This document shows, piece by piece, positions 33,360-44,338 of a stretch of DNA of 64,000 bases (position 1 is the stretch's first letter; each line of letters opens with the position of its first letter). The translations under genes and the position numbers were made by a program. The DNA comes from Diplocarpon mali (taxonomy: Eukaryota > Ascomycota > Leotiomycetes > Helotiales > Drepanopezizaceae), in assembly GCA_024741835.1 (NCBI GenBank), contig JAENRP010000171.1:30942-94941 (forward strand), given 5' to 3'. The notes beneath the pieces are model-generated. The model saw only the letters and a list, made by a program, of their open reading frames with translations. It made no database searches and was not told the DNA's origin.

Positions 33360-34851
33360 ATGCCTCTCACAGTCCTCAGTGACGTGAACGTCAAGGAGGT
33401 TCTCCATAGCTTGACAAGAGATGATGTTGCGGCTCTGCAGATATCCATGAGGAATGCGCTACATGAATATGCTACAGGAACCATGAATAGAGCTAGCGCG
33501 GATAACCAGCCCAATCGGACAGTCATAGAGTCAGCTGAGAACTCCACGACCACTTTGTTCATGCCTTCGATCAGCTCATCCTCTATCGCGATCAAAGGTA
33601 ATTCTTCGAATTTCCAATTCTCAGGGGAACTACTATACTCACACTTGCATAGTCGTCACCCTAGCTTCCCCTTCCCCAGACCCCGATCGAACTACAACAG
33701 CATCAGCAAAAGAAGATGCCACGCCTTACGGCTCTCTCACACTCATGGGAACGGACGGAAAGCCCTTCGGATTCCTCAACGCCGAAGAGATCACCGCTTT
33801 CCGAACCGCCCTTGCCTCCTCCCTCCTGATGCTCCGCCGCTCAAAGGTCAAGAAAATCACCGTGTTCGGCACCGGCAAGCAAGCATACTGGCACGTCCGC
33901 CTCGCTCTCCTGCTCCGCGGCTCCACAATAAAGAACGTCCACTTCATCAACCGTGACTTCAACGAGCGCGCTGCCAATGTTATGAAAGCGTTTGTGACGT
34001 ACGATCTTGCGGCGAAGCGAAGCGAGGGCTGGGCGGAGACGCAGTTCGACCTGGCCTCGTTGAAGTATAGTGAAATTGACCGGATCTTGAAGAAAACACT
34101 CCGAGCTTCTGACATTATCATCTGCACTACACCTTCCACGAAGCCGCTGTTCGACCATACGATCTTGACGAATGCCGAGGGCAGAATGCGTGCACGTCTC
34201 ATCATAGCTATCGGGTCCTACAAGCCCCATATGATTGAGATTCCACCCGAGGTCGTTACGCAAGCTATCAAAATCCACGGCACGGGCTACCACTTCCACA
34301 AACGCGCAGAAGAGGGTGGTGTCATTGTGGTAGATAACCTGGGGTGTCTCAAAGAAGCGGGCGAGTTGGTTCAAGCTGGCGTACAATCCGATCGAACGGT
34401 AGAACTCGGAGAGCTAGTAATGCTAAATCAGATGCACCCTCGTGATGACGACTCGCCCATTGAGGACAGTCCGCAAAGCTCTCCGATCGACCTGTCGATC
34501 TCACCAGACGGGGTGCGGAGCATGTCCAAGGTCTTCGGGGACTCGAACATCGAGAAACCTGGCTCGCCTACCTCCAGAAGCCCGTCTAGAAAATCATCGC
34601 TCACTCTAAACCGCAAACCTTCATTCTCGCTGCGCTCTACGAGTAGAAGTAGTAGTATGTCCTCGCAGAGCGGTAATAGTTGGAGAAGAAAGGATCAGAC
34701 TGAGAAGGATGATCAGATGAGCAGGTGGCTAAGCAGTGGCAACGTGATATACAAGTCCGTCGGCATGGGGCTCATGGATCTCGTTGTTGGTGGCGAGGTT
34801 ATCAAACTGGCTAGAAAGAGGAACATCGGGACCACGTTGGAGGATTTTTGA
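33360..34851 (+). CDS. Ornithine cyclodeaminase / mu-crystallin family protein with a Ser-rich insertion
   Basis: Exons 33360-33597 and 33653-34851 (55-bp intron; a Val codon is split) encode 478 residues. Family members are NAD(P)-dependent enzymes that convert ornithine to proline or reduce cyclic imines. Typical landmarks are the start LTVLSDVNVKEVL, the Rossmann segment KKITVFGTGKQAYWHVRLAL, ASDIIICTTPSTKPLF, LIIAIGSYKPHMIEIP, and the end VIYKSVGMGLMDLVVGGEV. Between GELVML (about residue 335) and that end lies a segment of about 100 residues rich in Ser, Arg and Pro (SPTSRSPSRKSSL, SRSSSMSSQSGNSWRR), which the family normally lacks. The usual length is about 320-350 residues. The substrate is unknown. 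Confidence 0.88.
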
Positions 34852-35236
34852 AGTGAGTATGTACCAGAAGCGAAAATAGATCTAGCCGCAGAGAGGCCGC
34901 GAATGTCTGTGCCGTTGTTTCCATTGCTGAAGATGGTTAGTGAAATAGCAATTACGCTTGACTAAACTAAAAGCCTGCAGAACGTCAGTCTACGTCGAAG
35001 CTCTGGATGAGGCCGCACAGTATTCACGGCAGCTCAATAATGAGAAGTTGGGGACTTCAACAAATTTGAAGAGCGATGTTCTACTGTGAGCACCCCTCCT
35101 TGTTCTGTCTGTTCATAAATTCAACGCCTGGCCACAAAGCTACCCGCCGAGCGCCGTTTTTGCAAGAAACCACCCCAATAATGCAATGTACCATCTAAAG
35201 CGTAGCACTTGCCCATATTTACTCCCTACGACTGTG
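34852..35236. other. Convergent 3' region
   Basis: About 385 bp between convergent genes. Only presumed untranslated sequence is seen. Confidence 0.5.
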
Positions 35237-36169
35237 TTATTGGGCATCAATAGTAGGTTCACCACGACTGAACACCAACACGCCATGATTGCCCTTAATA
35301 ATCTCCGTCGGTCCCCTAGCGAGAGAAGAGACCACGTCTTTGCCCTCGGTACCGATCTCAAGGTTTCTGATCTTACCACAGGCAACATCGTACATGACTC
35401 CATGAACAGTCAGACCTCTCTCTTCGATAGCCTCCTCAACGAACCAGGTGCTCATCAAATTGCCTACCCCCCAGCCAACATTAAGCTCCGCCAGGCGAAC
35501 AGCCTTCTTGCCATCATCTCCCAGCGCCTCGAGCTCCACTTTATTTATCTTGCGCAGCAGCCGCATCGGCGTGATCCATGCATCGATGACGCCGCCAACC
35601 CGCGCATCACCCATAGCGGCGCCGGCGCCGCCGCAGCACGTGTGTCCACAGAGCACGATATGTTTGACTTTCAGGTGCACGACGGCATATTCGATCACGG
35701 CCATTGAATTGATGTCCGTGGGGGAGATGATGTTTGCGATGTTGCGATGCACGAAGACGTCACCGGGTTGCAGACCAAGAAGTGTTGTTTCCGGCACGCG
35801 GGAGTCAGAGCAACCAAGCCAGACTGGGACTGTATTAGCCAAGTGCCTTATATTGCGCAATTGAGCCGTATAGGATTTGAGAGAGAAATGCAGTGGATAT
35901 CGGAAGTGGGGAGACATACGGATGCTTGGTGTTTGCTTGACAGCGAGCTTCTGAAAGAAGGCGGGATTCTGGTGCCCTTTGTAGTTTGCCCATGCCTCAT
36001 TGGACTTAAGAGCATACTCAAACTTATTTTTGTTTATCTCCAGCGGTAGCTCATCAGCATACCGTCGTTGCAGGACAGTGTGTTGCCGCTCCTGCTCGGA
36101 GAAACATGGCGGGCAGGTAGAAGATGGGAAAACCGGTATTGAGAGTTTGCTTTTACGGTTGGAACCCAT
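35237..36169 (-). CDS. Beta-class carbonic anhydrase
   Basis: Exons 36169-35920 and 35823-35237 (intron 35919-35824, 96 bp) encode 278 residues. The intron keeps the frame open, so a single-exon reading of 310 residues is possible. However, removing it gives TPSILWLGCSDSRVPET, the family's normal sequence, whereas the unspliced version inserts an unrelated segment (SPHFRYPLHFSLKS). The enzyme interconverts CO2 and bicarbonate with zinc held by Cys and Asp of GCSDSR and by His and Cys of LCGHTCCGG, all present. Other signatures are FVHRNIANII and VGNLMSTWFVEEA. The N-terminal 40 residues (MGSNRKSKLSIPVFPSS) could be a weak mitochondrial presequence. An alternative acceptor six bases upstream (at 35830) would add two residues. 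Confidence 0.92.
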   Translation of the reverse strand: MGSNRKSKLSIPVFPSSTCPPCFSEQERQHTVLQRRYADELPLEINKNKFEYALKSNEAWANYKGHQNPAFFQKLAVKQTPSIRMSPHFRYPLHFSLKSYTAQLRNIRHLANTVPVWLGCSDSRVPETTLLGLQPGDVFVHRNIANIISPTDINSMAVIEYAVVHLKVKHIVLCGHTCCGGAGAAMGDARVGGVIDAWITPMRLLRKINKVELEALGDDGKKAVRLAELNVGWGVGNLMSTWFVEEAIEERGLTVHGVMYDVACGKIRNLEIGTEGKDVVSSLARGPTEIIKGNHGVLVFSRGEPTIDAQ

Positions 36170-36419
36170 TGTGGCACATCAAAAATCGAGTATTAAGGGC
36201 CTAGGACGATGAAAAGTATGTTGAGAACTGGAGGGGTCGTTGCAGAGATGATTGGAATCTTAAATTATGAAGTAAGTTGTCATGAGGAAGGGACGATGGA
36301 AACAAGAAACACAAGTATGGTATCATCAGTCGGCTGGATTTTTATGCGCCTAGCTACAATCCTCCCGGAGCCATCCGTAATACCATAAAAACGCCAGAGA
36401 CAGATGCATCAAGGGGAAT

Positions 36420-37495
36420 TTAAATCTTGATAGCGCTCTCAAGGGCCTTACGCTTCTTCTCAGTGCGAGCAACAGCCTTAGCACCCATGATGCCACCACC
36501 CCAGTGTCTCTTAGCCTCCTCGTACTTCTCAGCGTAACCCTCCTTGATGGCTTGGACCAACTTGGAAAGCTCAGTCTTGTCCTCGGATCGGACCTCGGTC
36601 AAAGCGAGCACAGCAGCGGTCTTCTTATGCACGACAGTGCCAAGTCTGGCCTTGCCTTTGATGATGGCGTACGGGACACCCATCTTGCGACAAAGCGCTG
36701 GGAGGAAGATAACCAACTCAATTGGGTCAACATCGTTAGGGATTAGGACGAGGGAAGCCTTCTTGTTCTCGATCAGGCCGACAACATGGTTCAGACCATA
36801 TTTGACGGCATATGGCTTCTTGCTGACATCCTCCTTCTTCTTTCCCTCTTTGATGGCCGTAGCCTCCTTGAGCAGTCTCTCCTTCTTCTCGGTCTTGCTC
36901 TCGGGGCGATATTTGTTGAGAAGGGTAAAGGCCTTTTTGGCGGTGTTGCGATCAAGAACATTCTGGAATTGAGCGATCGCAGGCGGGACTTTCAGACGGA
37001 GATTGAGAATCTTGCGTTGACGTTGGAGACGGACATACTCGGGCCACTTCACCATGCGCGAAAGGTTCCGACGTGGTTGGATGTCCTGGCCGATACCGTA
37101 GTTACGAGTGCGCTTCTCGATGAGCGGGTTCTGAACACATTCAGCATTAAGATAAAAATGAGCGAATGCAAGTCATTAAGCATACCTTTGGAGCCTTCTT
37201 CGATCCTGCGCCAGCCTTGGACTGGGGGAACGGGGCTGGAGCAGCCTTCTTTCCGGCTTTAGGAGGCTATCATTGAGAAAAGAGACATCAGCGAACATGT
37301 TCACTAATAATCTTCTTTGAACTCTAAAGAGACTTCACTGGCATTACTGCACAGATGAAGCTCAAGCCAAATCATCATCAACACCCTCAGGTAGTACTTG
37401 ATGGAAAACACATCTCGACGTACGATTACTCGTAGAGAAACGAGAGTGGCGGCGAGTCGTGTCACTTCATGGAGAATATATCAGTAGCTTACCAT
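36420..37495 (-). CDS. RPL8: 60S ribosomal protein eL8 (L7Ae family)
   Basis: Exon 1 (37495-37493) is only the ATG; exons 2 (37266-37186) and 3 (37130-36420) complete 264 residues. The introns are 226 and 55 bp. An isolated start-codon exon followed by a longer first intron is common in fungal ribosomal protein genes. The N-terminus [15 protein letters not shown], then [19 protein letters not shown] and [17 protein letters not shown], and the RNA-binding core [24 protein letters not shown] identify eL8 of the large subunit. Third codon positions are strongly C-ending, as expected for high expression. It diverges from NCS6 across 234 bp. Confidence 0.96.
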
Positions 37496-37729
37496 CTTGT
37501 CGGATCGCTGTGGTGATGCGATTTGTCGTTGTGGTTGTCGATAGGATAGTAGAAAAGAGTTAATAGTAATTTGCGAGGAGAATGTGGGAGTGGGTAGACG
37601 CTAAGATCTTGGCAATCTCCATATCACGTGACTACTTAGTATGGTTGTTCGATTTGGTGGGGTAGCATTTTGGAGCTATCTCAATTGATATCCCTACAAT
37701 CGATGTTTTGAGCATCTGCGGCCTTCGAA
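37496..37729. promoter_or_regulatory. Divergent promoter of eL8 and NCS6, with CACGTG
   Basis: Only 234 bp separate the two start codons. ATCACGTGAC (E-box core CACGTG at 37625-37630) lies roughly midway, where a bHLH factor could serve both genes. Both products act in translation. Co-regulation is inferred from position. Confidence 0.5.
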
Positions 37730-39025
37730 ATGGCACCTTCTCCATGTGCTATTTGCAAGACTGCTCGCGCTTTGATAATCCGACCGAAAAATGCACAGAA
37801 GCTTTGTAAGCCCTGCTTTATTTCCATATTCGAGGAGGAAATTCACCATACTATTACTACGACGAAACTTTTCACCCCAGGAGACCGCATAGCAATAGGC
37901 GCATCTGGAGGAAAGGACTCGACCGTACTTGCATCGGTACTGAAAACCCTCAACGAACGATACAAGTATGGCTTAGACCTGGTGCTACTCAGTATTGACG
38001 AGGGGATCAAGGGATATCGGGATGACTCCCTGGAGACGGTCAAGAGAAATGCTCTTCAATACGACATGGAGCTAAAGATCGTGGGGTATGAAGAGCTTTA
38101 TGGGTGGACTATGGACCAAGTTGTAGAGACCATCGGCAAGAAGGGCAATTGCACGTACTGTGGAGTCTTCCGCAGGCAGGCCTTGGATCGAGGGGCGAAG
38201 ATGCTGGGTATCAGGCACGTGGTGACTGGACATAATGCAGACGACGTTGCTGAGACAATTCTGATGAACCTTTTGAGAGGCGATCTCCCTCGACTGGCAC
38301 GAAGCACGAGCATAGTGACCGGCGACGAATCGAGCGAAGTCCGAAGGAGCAAGCCTCTGAAATACGCTTACGAGAAAGAAATTGTTCTGTATGCGCATCA
38401 CAAGAAGCTCGATTACTTCAGTACCGAGTGCATATACAGCCCTGAAGCCTTCAGGGGTAGCGCGAGGACCCTGATCAAGAGTCTTGAACGGGTACGGCCC
38501 AGCGCTATCCTAGATGTGGTACGCAGTGGCGAAGACATGGCAAAGCTGGTACCCGAAGAAGTCACGGGAACTAGCAAATGCAAGAGCCAGAAGGTTCCGT
38601 TATCAAGTGCTGATGGCGAAGAAGAAGGCACTGGTGGTTGTGGGAGTGCTGGCAGGACGAGTGGAGGAGAAATGGCCGATATGGAGAAAAAGTTGCAGGA
38701 GGAAGAAGAAGCTTCTACTCGGGAGGCCGATCTCACTTTGTTTTCATCAAACGTCAACGATAATCAAAGGCACGACAGAACGAACGAGAGAAAAGAAGTC
38801 CGGCAATTTGCTAAGCAGAACAATGGCAAGAAGCTTAATCGGCAAGTCCTGGGCACCTGCAAGAATTGTGGCTACATGTCTAGCCAAGATATCTGCAAGG
38901 CTTGCATGTTACTTGAAGGTCTAAACAAGAACAGGCCGAAAATGGAGATCGAGATAGATGTCGAGGACGAAGAAAGCTCGACTTTGAGGCGGAGAATGGA
39001 AGGTATATCTTTAGCGGCAGGTTAG
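37730..39025 (+). CDS. NCS6: Cytoplasmic tRNA 2-thiolation protein 1 (Ctu1/Ncs6)
   Basis: A single exon encodes 431 residues. Ncs6 with Ncs2 adds the 2-thio group to U34 of Lys, Gln and Glu tRNAs, using sulphur delivered by Urm1. The ATP pyrophosphatase P-loop SGGKDST is at residues 59-65. Zinc-type Cys pairs occur at 6/9 (PCAIC) and 26/29 (CKPC). The catalytic-site Cys is in [14 protein letters not shown], with [19 protein letters not shown] following. A C-terminal ribbon [16 protein letters not shown] closes the protein. Between about residues 285 and 360 is an acidic, Gly/Glu-rich spacer that varies among species. No introns are needed. Confidence 0.97.
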   Translation: MAPSPCAICKTARALIIRPKNAQKLCKPCFISIFEEEIHHTITTTKLFTPGDRIAIGASGGKDSTVLASVLKTLNERYKYGLDLVLLSIDEGIKGYRDDSLETVKRNALQYDMELKIVGYEELYGWTMDQVVETIGKKGNCTYCGVFRRQALDRGAKMLGIRHVVTGHNADDVAETILMNLLRGDLPRLARSTSIVTGDESSEVRRSKPLKYAYEKEIVLYAHHKKLDYFSTECIYSPEAFRGSARTLIKSLERVRPSAILDVVRSGEDMAKLVPEEVTGTSKCKSQKVPLSSADGEEEGTGGCGSAGRTSGGEMADMEKKLQEEEEASTREADLTLFSSNVNDNQRHDRTNERKEVRQFAKQNNGKKLNRQVLGTCKNCGYMSSQDICKACMLLEGLNKNRPKMEIEIDVEDEESSTLRRRMEGISLAAG

Positions 39026-40489
39026 AATTGCCAAGCCAAGGGGTCAAGAGTCTTCTTGAAGAGTCTCACACTTCCGTAAGGTCGTTCTCCGAAGCCTCAG
39101 AACCTCTTGAGTCTCCGGGGTCTGATCAAGCCACATTCTCATTAGCTAGTACTCCAAGTGGAGTTGAGACTTCAACTGTATCTTGTGAGAAATTGTTGTC
39201 TCATATCACAGTACATCGAGGCTGTACTTACGTCATTCGTAAGCGGTGACAATACTCACAACTTGCTCTGCTTAATTCAAGTGGCTCTCAAACTGTTGTC
39301 AAGATGTCTATTCCAACCACGGATTTTGCACAGTAAAGAGTTATGCAAAATAGACAGGACTCTACTTTTCAAACTTTCCAAGTTTCTGCTTCTCATCGCA
39401 CATTGATGTTGCAGTCACAGTTAGACAGACAGCTCCACAAGAGTCTAGACTACGAAGTCGACTGAACAGAAATTTTCCCTATGAATTTCATCGGTTAACT
39501 AACAGTGTTCAGGTGCCTACCTTTATAATTTCTGTGATCTATCTGCTCTCTGTGACTGAAATTTCGCAACGAAAAATACATGGGAAGTTTCCTGATGGTG
39601 CAGATGGTTGCCTGGCTTGAAAATATGCAAGTAAAGCCTACTCGTGCATTTTGCATCAGCTCATACTCTTCAAGCTTGCGGTCGCAGTACACTACATACC
39701 AGATCTTGCATCCATGAAAGAACCAAGAGCACACACACAAGGGCGGGTACCTAAGACCCGTAATGCTGTTTCTCGGATATCTGGCGCGGGTTTACTTGCA
39801 CTTACGATGGCGTAGAAGGCAATATCTTACATTGAGTGCTCTTTGTAATTATCAACAAGATACATTGCAGGTGTGGTTGTTCCCATCTGCAGACTAAGCG
39901 CATCTAAAGCACAATGTTAAATAGTATTCAAGCCATTTGGGTGTTGAAAACACTGAGAGTGAGGTCAAATCACATAAAAACATTCACTTTGGCCCGCTAT
40001 CTAATGCCGCTGCTCGCCGACCGAAAAACCTCAAACTACGAGACCAATAGAAGAGAGAATAGCAGCCGAGTACTTCAGTCACAGTCTCATTTTCGAATGT
40101 TGGTCTCCACTATGCACATGAGCCAATCGTGGAACTATCGCATCGCTCGGTCGGCCGGAGTAGAAGATCTCTGCTGAGCAGCCGCCGAGAAGCAAACCCG
40201 GAACGAGCAGGCCTCTGAGTTTAGTGGCGATTTCCGGGTAGGCGACGGCTTGCGCTTTCAGTATCGCGAATAATCTGCATTATCAGTTTCAGCGAAGTCG
40301 CATTCTTAGAAGAACTTATCACCAGTACTGAAAGAAGACAAAGCCGGCCACTCTCATGGCTAGAGTGGGAGAAGTCCACACCTTGAGAATCAGGTATATA
40401 GACCCCGCGACTTCGCGTGCTGTATGCCAGGCACTATTTGGAAGTTTAAAATGGGAAGTAGTTCAATGTGTTTGTTTGCTTCGGCGAAT
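39026..40489. other. Gene-poor stretch
   Basis: About 1.5 kb with only short frames. It adjoins a decayed transporter-like gene. No repeat structure is obvious by eye. Confidence 0.45.
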
Positions 40490-41313
40490 CCCTAGGATAC
40501 GCTGCTGCTGGATCTGCTGGAATTAGCAATCTGCTCTGCGAACCCGGCGTGGCTTCGAGGGTAGAGCGTCTCCATGCCGAATATTTCGAGAATTGAAACA
40601 ACGCTCAAGAGGATTAATAAATGATAGGATAGTAATCTGTAATCAATGGCAGCCGGAAGATTACTCGCTAGACCAAGCTTAGGATCTCTCGGTAGCAATT
40701 CGAGAAGACCAAAAGACCCAGCTGGCCCACAAACAACCCAATGTTTCCCGACAGAGCCCACAGTCCGAGAGAAAACGCTCGCTCGTGTTCCCTTCCCAGG
40801 AAAGGTCATTCACAACAGCCAGTCCGATTTTTGTTTTCCGGCCCATGCCGAAGCCTATAAAAAGGGGGCGGACATGATTCCAGCAAAACTAATCCCAGAA
40901 ATGGAGGTGCATTCATTTACGATCAGGGCGATCATAGGGCCTAGGAAAATGACAACTCTACGGCCATATCATTCTACAAGTGGAGAGACTAGGAGCGGGC
41001 TCGCTGCAAGGCCCGGGTACGAGACAGTGGAAAGCCATAAGTGTCTAGTGTAAGAAGTATGGAGCTCGGCTTGTTGAGCTGTTGACGAGGAAGAGCTGAA
41101 AGTCGCTAGATAGCCGGAAACCAATTATACATACGACTTGATGGCAAGTATGACTCTCTTCTGCTTCTTTTCCTCAGTTGAGACGGTCTTGAGGATTTTC
41201 TGTATAGGTCTAGCGAGACTATATGTCAACATTGCTTTTGTTGTCGGTGGGAGCCAGTGGTCTGCAATATTTGTCGAAGTACATGGAATGACACTCTCGG
41301 ATCTCCCCCTCAC
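40490..41313 (-). pseudogene. Decayed MFS (DHA1-like) transporter gene
   Basis: On the minus strand, a likely intron (GTATGT...TTTCAG) joins a segment ending ...KKQKRVILAIKS to a frame reading LHTSYTRHLWLSTVSYPGL, then SPLLVSPLVE, a stop (TGA 40971-40969), YGRRVVIFLGPMIALIVNE, and another stop (TAG 40857-40855). SPLLVSPLVE-x-YGRR is the MFS motif A region of drug/H+ antiporter type carriers (PLxExYGRRP). Further on, frames on the same strand give WASWVFWSS and ILEIFGMETLYPRSHAGF, which echo the GWRWVFW and ETYxPxLL parts of the same family in shifted frames. The gene looks broken by point stops and frameshifts, with internal segments missing. Identity rests on these short matches. Confidence 0.35.
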
Positions 41314-42107
41314 CTACTGGTTTCGCCTGATAGGCAATAGTTTTCGCTAAGTTGCATGTTGCATGGTGTGGGAATGAAGTATGTTGAGTTTCGCAAAAGC
41401 GAATAGGTATGTCTGAAGGAGGTATAATTCAATGTATCACAACCTAAGATAAATGCCTTATATTTACAGCTTCCTATGGATATGATTGACTCATTAAAAG
41501 ATCCAAACTATATACTACCACATGTGTGGTCATTCTCGTGACGATTTTACCAAGACTATGCCAAGAATGTGTTTCGATATCATTGAACCATGCCAAGTAC
41601 TTGAGTACAATCCAATATATCCTTCATCTTCTGATCATCTATTGACGTCCTTTCTTCGAAGTTGCGACAAATTCAAGCCTACCTCTGCTATTATCTTTTG
41701 AGACCGATCGGATTGGGGATAGCGCCACAGCTCCCGCCCCCTATCCACATCCGGTTTTCGTGGACTACCTACGCCAACAACCTCATCCACTTCACCGCTC
41801 ACAAAAACACACCCAAGCCCATTGTAAAATGCTCAAGGCGAACCGGCTGCAGTGCACTGGGAGGATCTGCCTTTCTTTGAGGTGCAGCGAGTTCCCAAAC
41901 ATTTAAGTTCTAAACGCCAATCTCGCGCTATCTATCCCACATTGGCATCCACTTCTCCAACTTCCAGGACGCCAGAAAAACTTATTTCGTAGACAGAGCT
42001 CGTTCTTTGACCTACAGGACTTTGAGTCTCACTCGATATCAAGAACACGATAGCCTGAACTGCACGTCCTCTTTAGAATTCTTGGCAATCATACAAAGAC
42101 AACAATC
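41314..42107. other. Intergenic, promoter side of the second P450
   Basis: About 800 bp without coding support. The 200 bp before the P450 start are C- and A-rich with CACTC and CAAC runs. Confidence 0.45.
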
Positions 42108-43787
42108 ATGCTCGGAAGTATCTGGTCAATATTCCCCATCGCGATCAGTCTTGTCTGGTTTTGGATAGCTGTCTATAGAACATTCTTCGCCCCTCTTGCT
42201 AAGCTTCCTGGGCCGAAATATTCTCTTGTGACGGATCTCTTGCTCATGGCAAAGGAATTCACAGCCAGGCGGCGGGAATATATACATGAGCTCCACGAAC
42301 GCTACGGGCCCGTGGTTCGACTAGGACCCAACGAGGTGTCGTTTACGTCTTTGGAAGCGCTCAAAGAGATTTACACATCGGGCGGCAGCGGGTACGATAA
42401 GACTGAATTCTATACCCTATTCACTCAGTTTGGGGTTAGGTAAGTGGGGACTCTCCGATGCTGTGAAAGGAGTTTGTATTAAGTGCTGTTGCTGTAGGAC
42501 AATGTTCTCGACTCTGGTGAAGGACAATGTGAGACGTAGCTCCGTATTAAATTGCGATTTTGATATTGACGCCTTGAAAGCATAGTCAGAAGAAGCGTCA
42601 TATTGCCGGTCCGTATGCCAATACCAATATCCTGCGACCACAAGTCATAGGGGGTATTAGGGAGAGAGCAAACGCTTTTGTTAAGAAGTGTACCGAGGCT
42701 CGAGGAAAGAGCTTGGATGCATACGTAAGTCTTATCCAAGATGTTTCACCAGTCCCGTTGATCAAAGAAGGTCTATCTCCACTGCTTCGCGTTGGATTGT
42801 GCTTCCCAGCATCTTCTCCACCCATACGGCACCCACTCTCTCGATGACGAGCAGGACTTTAAATTGATGGAAGAGCAGTCTTATCACAATAGTCTTAAGC
42901 GTTAGCCTCTCCCAGACACTCTGGTATCATATTCTGATGTTCTCTAGAAAATCTAGCAAAGTACCGTTGGCCCAAATTGTCGAGCTGGGTAGAGAGGATC
43001 CTCAAGCCTAGACCTTCGCAAATTGCCAACACACATGTGTTGAACGCAAGCGAGAAAATGGATCTCGGAGAATATACTTTGCTCTACAAACTCCAGCACA
43101 GTAAGGACAGCTTCCAGAGGATCGAAGCGGCAGCCGAATGCATGGATCATCTTGCAGCGGGGATCGACACGACGGGTGATGTTTTGACATTCTTAATGTA
43201 TCAACTCTCCCTACCTGAAAGTTTCGATATACAAGATCGACTCATCCAGGAAGTCGGAGCTAACAAAGATAAGAAGCTCGACGAGCTTCCGTACTTGCAT
43301 GCGGTGATCAAAGAAAGCTTGAGATATTTCCCACCAATACCCATGTCGCAGCCTCGATATGTTCCTGCGGGCGGCAGGATAATTCACGGATATTTCATCG
43401 CTGCAGGGACTATTGTGAGTTGCCAGGCACATAGTGTCCATCGACTCAACGAATCTGTGTTTGAGAAAGGGCATGAGTTCATTCCCGAGCGATGGCTCAA
43501 CGCTGACAAGGTTGCCGATATGAACAGGCTCTTTTTCGCATTTGGTCTTGGAGGAAGGGGATGTACTGGTAGAGAGTAAATCTTTTTTTCGCTCCACCAA
43601 TGGGTTGTTACTAATGTGTTCTAGTCTAGCTATCGCACAGATGAGGTGTTTACTTCGGGAGGTATATTCTCGTTTCAGAACTCGCGTAGCTCCGGATATG
43701 AGAGGCAGTATGAAAATGAGCGACCAAATTATCTCAAGTCGTCCCTTGGACCAAACTTGCAAGCTTACTTTCGAGCCACTTGGTTGA
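42108..43787 (+). CDS. Cytochrome P450 monooxygenase (second copy, six exons)
   Basis: Exons 42108-42439, 42498-42528, 42590-42724, 42810-42900, 42948-43575 and 43625-43787 join in frame to 459 residues. Apart from the fifth exon the frames are short and easy to miss, but every junction restores P450 sequence: FGVRTMFSTLVKDNKKRHIA, then AYHLLHPYGTHSLDDEQ, SLKQNLAKYRWP and GRGCTGRDLAIAQMR. An N-terminal membrane helix is followed by the Pro-rich hinge LPGPK. The I-helix motif is AAGIDTTGD, ExxR is ESLRYFPP, and the haem loop is FAFGLGGRGCTGR. All catalytic landmarks are kept, so the gene appears intact though somewhat short. The substrate is unknown. The copper amine oxidase gene follows 0.55 kb downstream on the same strand. 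Confidence 0.87.
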
Positions 43788-44338
43788 CACTTGATGACTC
43801 GAAACGGGTCCAGTATACAACTGAGGATAGGAAAGGCACAGTTGGGAATGAGGGTGGACAGATACCTGGCAGCCAGTTCGCGACTTCGAGGAATCTGGAC
43901 ATCTGCCCGGAGGGTACGAATCATCCAGCTGCCTAGGAGATTGAAGCACACCCAGGTCGCTTCAGGATGGTGCCCTGCAACTGAACCCCGAAAAGTGGGG
44001 CGCGACCCTCCTCGATGCCCGCTCCAGTCACGTGCGCTTCTTATCTTTGGGAACCACACCAGGGGAAGTGTCGTCCAGCGCATCATCATGCTTCAGTTCT
44101 ATGAACTTCCTGGCTCCATCGATAGCCGGAAACTGGAATATACTTGCCTATACACAAAGCTTTACCTGCAAAGCTCGGTATTCTGAAAGTGTGAGTGCCT
44201 ACAGCTGCCGCGGTCATCATCAAACCTGCCTAAACCAGCAAGTTGTGATATATCTAATCACGCCAACAACTCGGTACACCCCGAACTTTCAAGTACGGCA
44301 TCTATCTGAGCTAATTGATAATTCCAGATCAGCCACAA
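43788..44338. other. Intergenic, promoter side of the amine oxidase
   Basis: About 550 bp. Frames on either strand lack family features. It must hold the P450 terminator and the amine oxidase promoter; no specific motif is recognised. Confidence 0.45.

Noticed and set aside
32780..33595. 271-codon minus-strand open frame
   Set aside because: It is antisense to the first exon of the ornithine cyclodeaminase family gene, lacks family features and shows no splice partner. The plus-strand exon is much better supported.
35824..35919. Unspliced 310-residue version of the carbonic anhydrase
   Set aside because: The extra segment interrupts the conserved stretch just before GCSDSR. Removing a good GT-AG intron restores the family sequence.
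42108..43787. Reading the second P450 as a pseudogene
   Set aside because: The short separated frames look broken, but six exons with GT-AG introns join in phase and restore all P450 signatures.
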